Source: 66-474 sp036759545
GTDB taxonomy: Bacteria; Pseudomonadota; Gammaproteobacteria; Xanthomonadales; Rhodanobacteraceae
DNA: 10,774 nt
Direction of reading: 5' to 3'
Assembly (NCBI GenBank): GCA_036759545.1
Contig: DAIOUL010000080.1
Span: 1 to 10,774 of the forward strand
Notes under the pieces: generated by a model
What the model saw: only the letters and a program-made list of their open reading frames with translations
Database searches by the model: none
Told to the model about the DNA's origin: nothing
Position numbers and translations under genes: made by a program
Shown here: piece after piece, positions 6,062-10,774 of the stretch
How the letters are laid out: every line of letters starts with the position of its first letter
How positions within the stretch are numbered: position 1 is the stretch's first letter

Positions 6062-6772
6062 GTGTTCGAGATCATCAAGGCGGGCGGCTGGGGCATGTTG
6101 CCGATCCTGCTGTGTTCGGCCATCGCGCTGGCGATTGTGCTGGAGCGCTTCTGGACGCTCCGCCGCAGCGCCGTGCTGCCGCCCGGACTGGGCGAGCAGG
6201 TGCGCGGTTGGGCGCGCACGCGCAAGCTGGATCCCACGCATATCGAAGCGCTGCGCGGCAACTCGCCGCTGGGCGAACTGCTGGCCGGTGCGCTGGATGT
6301 GCGCCACCGCTCGCGCGAGATCATCAAGGAGCGCATCGAGGACACCGGCCGCCATGTGGTGCACCGGCTGGAGCGCTATCTCAACACGCTCGGCACGATC
6401 GCGCTGATCGGTCCGTTGCTCGGCCTGCTCGGCACCGTGCTGGGATTGATCCGCATGTTTCTCGCGGTGATGGTTTCCGGCGTGGGCGATCCAATGAAGA
6501 TGGCCGGAGGCATCGGCGAAGCGCTGGTGTGCACCGCGGCCGGTCTGATCGTGGCGATTCCCGCCTACGTGCTGCATCGTTATTTCAGATCACGCGTGGC
6601 CGGTTACGTGGTGGCGATGGAGAAACAGGCGACCGCGCTGCTGGATGAACTTTCGGCCTTGCAGACGGAAGCGCCGCCGGCCGTGGCCGCTGCGCCAAAA
6701 CCGGAAGTCGCGGCTTCCGCACCGTCGCCGAAACCGGCGCCGCGCCCTGCGGTGCACGCGAGCACGCGCTGA
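6062..6772 (+). CDS. exbB: MotA/TolQ/ExbB proton channel family protein
   Basis: A 236-aa inner-membrane subunit of a proton-driven ExbB/ExbD or TolQ/TolR-type motor. One helix near the N-terminus (about residues 11-30) is followed by a cytoplasmic loop, then the paired helices at 111-135 (TIALIGPLLGLLGTVLGLI, the family signature) and 151-172 (GEALVCTAAGLIVAIPAYV). The start is a GTG with a good ribosome binding site. Residues 203-236 form a tail rich in Pro, Ala and Lys (APKPEVAASAPSPKPAPRPA), which is not part of the core family fold and should be cytoplasmic by the usual topology. The partner exbD follows after 10 bases. No tonB or tolA lies here, so the client is unknown; the place ahead of msbA and lpxK suggests an envelope role. 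The symbol marks the family, not proven involvement in iron uptake. Confidence 0.9.
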   Translation: MFEIIKAGGWGMLPILLCSAIALAIVLERFWTLRRSAVLPPGLGEQVRGWARTRKLDPTHIEALRGNSPLGELLAGALDVRHRSREIIKERIEDTGRHVVHRLERYLNTLGTIALIGPLLGLLGTVLGLIRMFLAVMVSGVGDPMKMAGGIGEALVCTAAGLIVAIPAYVLHRYFRSRVAGYVVAMEKQATALLDELSALQTEAPPAVAAAPKPEVAASAPSPKPAPRPAVHASTR

Positions 6773-6782
6773 GCATCGTTCG

Positions 6783-7214
6783 ATGAGGATCGCCCGCCGC
6801 CGCGAGGACGAGTTCGAGATCAACGTCGTTTCGCTGATCGATGTGCTGCTGACGCTGCTGATGTTCTTCGTGCTGACCACCACCTTCGTGCAGCAGGGGC
6901 ATTTGAAGGTTTCATTGCCGCAGGCCAGCGCGCAGCCGCAGCAGACGGATCGCAACGCGCTGGTGTTGATCGTGGACCGTTCCGGACATTTCTACGTCGG
7001 CAACAACCGCGTGCTGGGCAACGACGAGGATGCGCTGAAGAAGGCGATCCGTGCGATCGCCGGCGACGACCGCGACCGGCCCGTGCTTCTGCGCGCAGAT
7101 GGCCTGACGCCGCACCAATCGGTGGTTACCGCGATGGATGCGCTGGGCCAGCTCGGCTTCTCGCATCTCTCGATCGCCACCACGCCCGAGCAACAGGGCG
7201 CTCCGGAACAGTGA
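6783..7214 (+). CDS. exbD: Biopolymer transporter ExbD/TolR family protein
   Basis: Partner of the preceding channel protein, 143 aa. A short basic cytoplasmic N-terminus leads to a single membrane helix containing the conserved proton-carrying aspartate (D20 in NVVSLIDVLLTLLMFFVL). The rest is the periplasmic ExbD/TolR domain, with the strand-helix pattern of the family (LVLIVDRSGHFYVGN, then PVLLRADGLTPHQSVVTAMDALGQLGF). ATG at 6783 gives the usual short N-terminus; the frame is open further upstream, but that region belongs to exbB. The stop overlaps the msbA start by four bases (GTGA), indicating translational coupling in one operon. Confidence 0.92.
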   Translation: MRIARRREDEFEINVVSLIDVLLTLLMFFVLTTTFVQQGHLKVSLPQASAQPQQTDRNALVLIVDRSGHFYVGNNRVLGNDEDALKKAIRAIAGDDRDRPVLLRADGLTPHQSVVTAMDALGQLGFSHLSIATTPEQQGAPEQ

Positions 7215-8965
7215 GCGCGGAGCCACGCGAAGTTTCCGCCTGGACCACCTACCGCCGCCTGTTCGGCTACCTGCGTCGGTTCAAATGGGTCGCTGCGATC
7301 GCGGTGCTGGGCATGGTCGTGGACGCGGGTGCGCTGGCGTTTTTCACCGGCCTGATCAAGCCGCTGCTGGACAAGCTGTTCGTGGTGCGCGACCCGGTGA
7401 TGATCTTCTGGATGCCGACGATCATCGTCGCCATCTTTTTATTGCGTTCGCTGGCCGTGTATGTCGAAAACTACGGCACGGCCTACGTCGGCCGCGGTGT
7501 GGTGCAGTCGATGCGCGAACAGGTGTTCCGGCAATACCTGAAATTGCCCGCGCGCTTCTACGACGGCGAATCATCGGGTCACCAGATCGCGCGCATCACC
7601 TACACCGCCGAGCAGGTCGCTTCCGCGTGTTCCGATTCGCTGAAGATCGCGATCACTGACGCGCTCACCGTGATCGGCATGATCGTCGTGATGATCATCA
7701 TGAGCCCGTGGTTGACGCTGGTCTTGCTGATCGTGATCCCCGGCTTGTCGCTGCTGGTGCGCGCGGTCAGCCGCCGCTACCGCCGCATCAGCCACGGCAT
7801 CCAGGGTTCGATGGGTTCGGTGACCAACATCCTGGAAGAAGTCGTCGCCGGCCATCGCGAGGTGAAGGTGTACGGCGGGCAACCCTACGAAGACGCGCGC
7901 TTCGAAGCGGTGACGCAGCGCAATCGCCGCCTGAATCTGAAAGTCGCCGCCACCAACGGCATCGCCACCTCGACCGTGCAACTGGTCGCGGCGATCGCGC
8001 TGGCGCTGATCGTGTATTTCGCCACGCGCTTCCGCGGCATGACGCCCGGCACGTTTTCGTCTTTGATGCTGGCGATGGGCGGCATGTTGCCTTCGCTGAA
8101 ACGCTTGACCACCGTGCAGGCCAATCTTCAGCGCGGCGTGGCGGCGGCGGAAGACCTGTTCGAAGTGCTGGACAGCGCACCAGAGGTCGACAGCGGTGCG
8201 TTACGCGTGCAGCGCGTGCGCGGCGAAATCGAATTCCGCAAAGTCATGCTGGATTACGGCAGCGGCCGCGGCCCGGCGCTGAACGGCATCGACCTGCATT
8301 GCGAAGCCGGCAAGGTCACCGCGCTGGTCGGACGTTCCGGCAGCGGCAAGAGTTCGCTGGTGAGCTTGCTGCCGCGTTTCTACGAAGCGACTTCGGGCGA
8401 GATCCTGCTGGATGGAAGACCATTGCGCGACTATGCGCTGGACAACCTGCGCGCGCAGATCGCCTGGGTCGGACAGAACGTGGTGCTGTTCAACGACACC
8501 ATCGCGCGCAACATCGCTTACGGCGCGCTGGAAGGCGCGAGCGAAGCGCAGATCGTCGCCGCAGCGGAAGCGGCCAACGCGATGGAGTTCATCGCACCGC
8601 TGCCGAAAGGCATCCACACCGTGGTCGGCGAAAGCGGCACGCTGTTCTCCGGCGGCCAGCGCCAGCGCATCGCGATCGCGCGCGCGCTGCTGAAGAACGC
8701 GCCCATCCTGATTCTCGACGAAGCCACCAGCGCGCTGGATACCCAATCCGAGCACCTGATCCGCGAAGCGCTGATTCGTCTGATGCGCGAGCGCACCACG
8801 CTGGTGATCGCGCACCGGTTGTCCACCATCGAACACGCCGACCGCATCGCAGTGCTGGATTCCGGCCGCGTGGTGGAGCAGGGCACGCATTCGGAATTGT
8901 TGTCGCGCGGCGGACACTACGCCGCGCTGCACCGGTTGCAATTCCACGAACCCCAAACCGCTTGA
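7211..8965 (+). CDS. msbA: Lipid A export ABC transporter MsbA
   Basis: A 584-aa half-transporter that flips lipid A-core across the inner membrane; it works as a homodimer. The N-terminal six-helix ABC transmembrane domain covers about residues 20-320. The nucleotide-binding domain covers about 345-580, with Walker A GRSGSGKSS (374-382), signature FSGGQRQR (479-486), Walker B ILILDE with D503 and E504, D-loop SALD, and switch histidine H535 in AHRLST. The signature begins with Phe instead of the more usual Leu, a tolerated variant. The length and the position just before lpxK identify MsbA among the similar multidrug exporters. The start is GTG, overlapping the exbD stop as GTGA. Lipid A must be flipped for the outer membrane to form, so the gene is likely essential. 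Confidence 0.95.
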   Translation: MSAEPREVSAWTTYRRLFGYLRRFKWVAAIAVLGMVVDAGALAFFTGLIKPLLDKLFVVRDPVMIFWMPTIIVAIFLLRSLAVYVENYGTAYVGRGVVQSMREQVFRQYLKLPARFYDGESSGHQIARITYTAEQVASACSDSLKIAITDALTVIGMIVVMIIMSPWLTLVLLIVIPGLSLLVRAVSRRYRRISHGIQGSMGSVTNILEEVVAGHREVKVYGGQPYEDARFEAVTQRNRRLNLKVAATNGIATSTVQLVAAIALALIVYFATRFRGMTPGTFSSLMLAMGGMLPSLKRLTTVQANLQRGVAAAEDLFEVLDSAPEVDSGALRVQRVRGEIEFRKVMLDYGSGRGPALNGIDLHCEAGKVTALVGRSGSGKSSLVSLLPRFYEATSGEILLDGRPLRDYALDNLRAQIAWVGQNVVLFNDTIARNIAYGALEGASEAQIVAAAEAANAMEFIAPLPKGIHTVVGESGTLFSGGQRQRIAIARALLKNAPILILDEATSALDTQSEHLIREALIRLMRERTTLVIAHRLSTIEHADRIAVLDSGRVVEQGTHSELLSRGGHYAALHRLQFHEPQTA

Positions 8966-8976
8966 CTGCGGGCGTC

Positions 8977-9966
8977 ATGTCGCTCAGCGAATCACTGCAG
9001 GAGCGCTGGTATCGGAATCGTCCGCCGGCTTGGTGGACATTGCCGATCGCGGCGTTGTATGGCTGCATCATCCGCATTCGCCGGGCGCTGTATCGCCTAG
9101 GCTGGAAGCGCTGCGAACACATGCCGGTGCCGATGATCGTGGTCGGCAATATCACGGCCGGCGGCGCGGGCAAGACGCCGCTGGTGATCGCGTTGGTGGA
9201 AGCGTTGCGCGGGCACGGTTTCAAACCAGGCGTAGTCAGCCGTGGTCATGGCGGCAGTGCGCGCGCGCCGATGTTGCTGGACGACAATCCCGATCCGTGC
9301 CTGGTGGGTGATGAGCCCGCGCTGATCGAGCTGCGCACGCGCGTGCCGGCCGCGATCGGCCGAGACCGGCCGGCGGCAGCGCGTCTGCTGCTGGATCAAA
9401 ATGTCGATGTGATCGTCGCGGATGACGGCTTGCAGCACTACGCGCTGGCCCGCGACATCGAAATATGCGTGGTCGATGGGGCGCGCCGCTTCGGCAATGC
9501 GCGGCTGCTGCCCGCCGGCCCGTTGCGCGAACCGCCATCCCGGTTGGCCGAGGTGGACTTCGTGGTCTGCAACGGCGGCGAGCCGCAGCATGGAGAAATT
9601 CCGATGCGGTTGCACGCTGAGACGGCGTGCAACTTGCTCGATGATCCCGCGCGTCCGCTCGCCGCTTTCGCCAACGCGCGCGTACACGCCGTCGCCGGCA
9701 TCGGCAACCCGCAGCGCTTTTTCGACATGCTGCGCGCACACGGCATCGATCCGGTCGAACGCGCGTTTCCGGACCATCATGCGTACACCGCGCACGATCT
9801 TCAGTTCAATGATTCACTGCCCGTGCTGATGACCGAGAAGGACGCGGTGAAGTGTCGCGCTTTTGCGCGCGAGAACTGGTGGAGCGTGCCGGTCACCGCC
9901 GAGCTGCCGGGGCCGTTCTTCGATTCGATCGCGCAGCGGGTGCGTACCGGATCGAGCGGGCGCTAG
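8977..9966 (+). CDS. lpxK: Tetraacyldisaccharide 4'-kinase
   Basis: Phosphorylates the 4' position of the tetraacyldisaccharide-1-phosphate precursor, giving lipid IVA, at the cytoplasmic face of the inner membrane. The 329-aa protein has the family's N-terminal membrane anchor (about residues 18-36), the P-loop GNITAGGAGKT (57-67), the catalytic-region motif DDGLQH (149-154), LLPAGPLREP, and TEKDAVKC (286-293). ATG at 8977 gives the normal start (MSLSESLQERWY), 11 bases after msbA; an in-frame TTG at 8962 overlapping the msbA stop is a less likely start. The frame runs open for hundreds of codons upstream through msbA, but that is a shadow. The TAG stop shares a CTAG with the convergent antiporter gene, so no intergenic terminator is possible between them. 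Confidence 0.96.
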   Translation: MSLSESLQERWYRNRPPAWWTLPIAALYGCIIRIRRALYRLGWKRCEHMPVPMIVVGNITAGGAGKTPLVIALVEALRGHGFKPGVVSRGHGGSARAPMLLDDNPDPCLVGDEPALIELRTRVPAAIGRDRPAAARLLLDQNVDVIVADDGLQHYALARDIEICVVDGARRFGNARLLPAGPLREPPSRLAEVDFVVCNGGEPQHGEIPMRLHAETACNLLDDPARPLAAFANARVHAVAGIGNPQRFFDMLRAHGIDPVERAFPDHHAYTAHDLQFNDSLPVLMTEKDAVKCRAFARENWWSVPVTAELPGPFFDSIAQRVRTGSSGR

Positions 9967-10774
9967 GCTGTTTTCGAGTCCCGAGCCCCGAGTTCCGAGT
10001 CCCGGCTCTTCAGCAGCACCGCCAGGATCGGCGGCGCGATGATCGAGGTCAGCAGCGACATCGCCACGATTACCGAGTAGATCCGGTTGCTGAAAACGCC
10101 GGCGGCCAAACCCAGTGCGGCGATCACCACGCCGACCTCGCCGCGCGGCATCATGCCGACGCCGACGTTCAGCGCGCCGCGAGGCCCGAGTTTCAACGCG
10201 CCCAGCCAGCCGCCGGCGAGCTTGGTCGCGAGCGCCAGCACGGTCGCCACTGCAAGCAACCACAGCGATTCCGCACTGGCGAGTTGCCGCAATTCCACTT
10301 TCGCGCCGGTCAGCACGAAGAAGAACGGCGTCAGCAGGATCAGCAGCGGGCGCGTTTGCTGTTCCAGTTGCGCGTGCTGGCGCGTTTCCGAGGCGATCAT
10401 GCCGGCGAGGAACGCACCGATGATCGCGGCCAATCCGAAATTGGTGGCGAGCCACGCCAGCCCGAGGCACATCGCCAGCACCAGCGCCAGTGGCGAGAGC
10501 GGATCCGAGGGCCATTCCAGCCACGCGGAGCCGCGCCGCATCACGCGCGTGCCGACCCAACCGATCACCAGCACGAAACCGACCGCTTCGGCCAGCACGA
10601 CCAGCAGGCTGCCGATCCGCAGTTGTCCGCCCGCTTGCAACGCGGTCACCACCCCGAGCAGCAGCATCGCGAGGATGTCGTCGATCACCGCGGCGCCGAG
10701 AATCACGCGGCTCTCGGCACGTTGCAGCACGCCGAGTTGCTTCAACACGCGCGCGGTGATGCCTGCGGACGTGG
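9963..10774 (-). CDS. CPA2-family cation:proton antiporter, 5' partial
   Basis: The C-terminal 269 or so residues of a membrane antiporter exchanging Na+ or K+ for H+; the N-terminal part lies beyond the right edge. At the window edge the frame reads TSAGITARVL, a CPA2 family signature, followed by GAAVIDDILAM. The adjacent aspartates in that motif are typical of electrogenic NapA-like members. Several hydrophobic helices follow, with GLAAIIGAFLAGMIAS, the half-helix PFFFVLTGAKVEL, and GVGMMPRGEVGVVIAALG, all characteristic of the family. No TrkA-N or TrkA-C domain follows, unlike KefB/KefC. A GTG at 10746-10748 is only an internal codon, because the conserved text continues upstream. The last residues (SRDSELGARDSKTA) are encoded by a heptamer repeat and the gene ends within the lpxK stop. 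The ion specificity cannot be told from this sequence. Confidence 0.93.
   Translation of the reverse strand, partial: TSAGITARVLKQLGVLQRAESRVILGAAVIDDILAMLLLGVVTALQAGGQLRIGSLLVVLAEAVGFVLVIGWVGTRVMRRGSAWLEWPSDPLSPLALVLAMCLGLAWLATNFGLAAIIGAFLAGMIASETRQHAQLEQQTRPLLILLTPFFFVLTGAKVELRQLASAESLWLLAVATVLALATKLAGGWLGALKLGPRGALNVGVGMMPRGEVGVVIAALGLAAGVFSNRIYSVIVAMSLLTSIIAPPILAVLLKSRDSELGARDSKTA
9975..10002 (-). repeat. Degenerate heptamer tandem repeat at the 3' end of the antiporter gene
   Basis: Four units of seven bases on the + strand: CGAGTCC, CGAGCCC, CGAGTTC, CGAGTCC. Read on the - strand, the units have the form GGGACTC. They encode the hydrophilic tail SRDSELGARDS of the antiporter, immediately after its last hydrophobic helix. 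The unit length and the GGGANNN pattern match the tract at the lolD start, although the unit sequence differs. Confidence 0.85.

Noticed and set aside
7708..8976. Open frame through msbA that continues into lpxK and could suggest a much longer or fused LpxK
   Set aside because: The upstream translation is Arg-rich and low-complexity, typical of GC-rich out-of-frame reading. MsbA motifs occupy the other frame, and LpxK homology begins at 8977.

Overview
The window is a GC-rich stretch of a gammaproteobacterial chromosome, most likely from the Xanthomonadales (Xanthomonadaceae or Rhodanobacteraceae). Three things point there: the run lolC-lolD-comEC-exbB-exbD-msbA-lpxK, which I recall from that order; the mitochondrial-type SdhB; and interspersed repeats common in those genomes, namely a 'VIPAKAGIQ' palindromic element and GGGANNN heptamer tracts. 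Almost every base is coding, and no RNA gene, prophage, insertion sequence or CRISPR array is visible. The assignment comes from memory of gene order and motifs, not from a search.

Left part (1-1403, + strand): the end of a succinate dehydrogenase operon. It holds sdhB (5' end outside the window), then sdhE, the FAD-attachment factor for SdhA, overlapping the sdhB stop, then a small two-helix membrane protein of the YgfX/CptA family overlapping sdhE. A 168-bp spacer (1404-1571) follows and contains a near-perfect palindrome.

Middle part (1572-5985, + strand): lolC, lolD and comEC, tightly packed. LolC and LolD form the inner-membrane ABC machine that releases lipoproteins to LolA. Only one permease gene is present, so this is probably a LolF-type system. 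ComEC is the DNA-uptake channel with its metallo-beta-lactamase-like domain. A 75-bp palindromic repeat lies in frame inside comEC, and a heptamer tandem repeat lies in frame at the start of lolD.

Right part (6023-9966, + strand): a likely extended -10 promoter, then exbB, exbD, msbA and lpxK. MsbA flips lipid A-core and LpxK makes lipid IVA; the ExbB/ExbD pair is a proton-driven energiser of unknown client. Most of the window therefore serves the cell envelope (lipoprotein sorting, lipid A synthesis and flipping). On the - strand, the C-terminal two thirds or so of a CPA2-family cation/proton antiporter gene converges on lpxK. The two genes share one palindromic CTAG as their stop codons, and the antiporter's last residues are encoded by a second heptamer tract.

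The genes themselves are ordinary housekeeping genes. The unusual part is repeat DNA that normally sits between genes but here is translated at three sites: inside comEC, at the lolD start and at the antiporter end. I found no evidence for a new multi-gene system.
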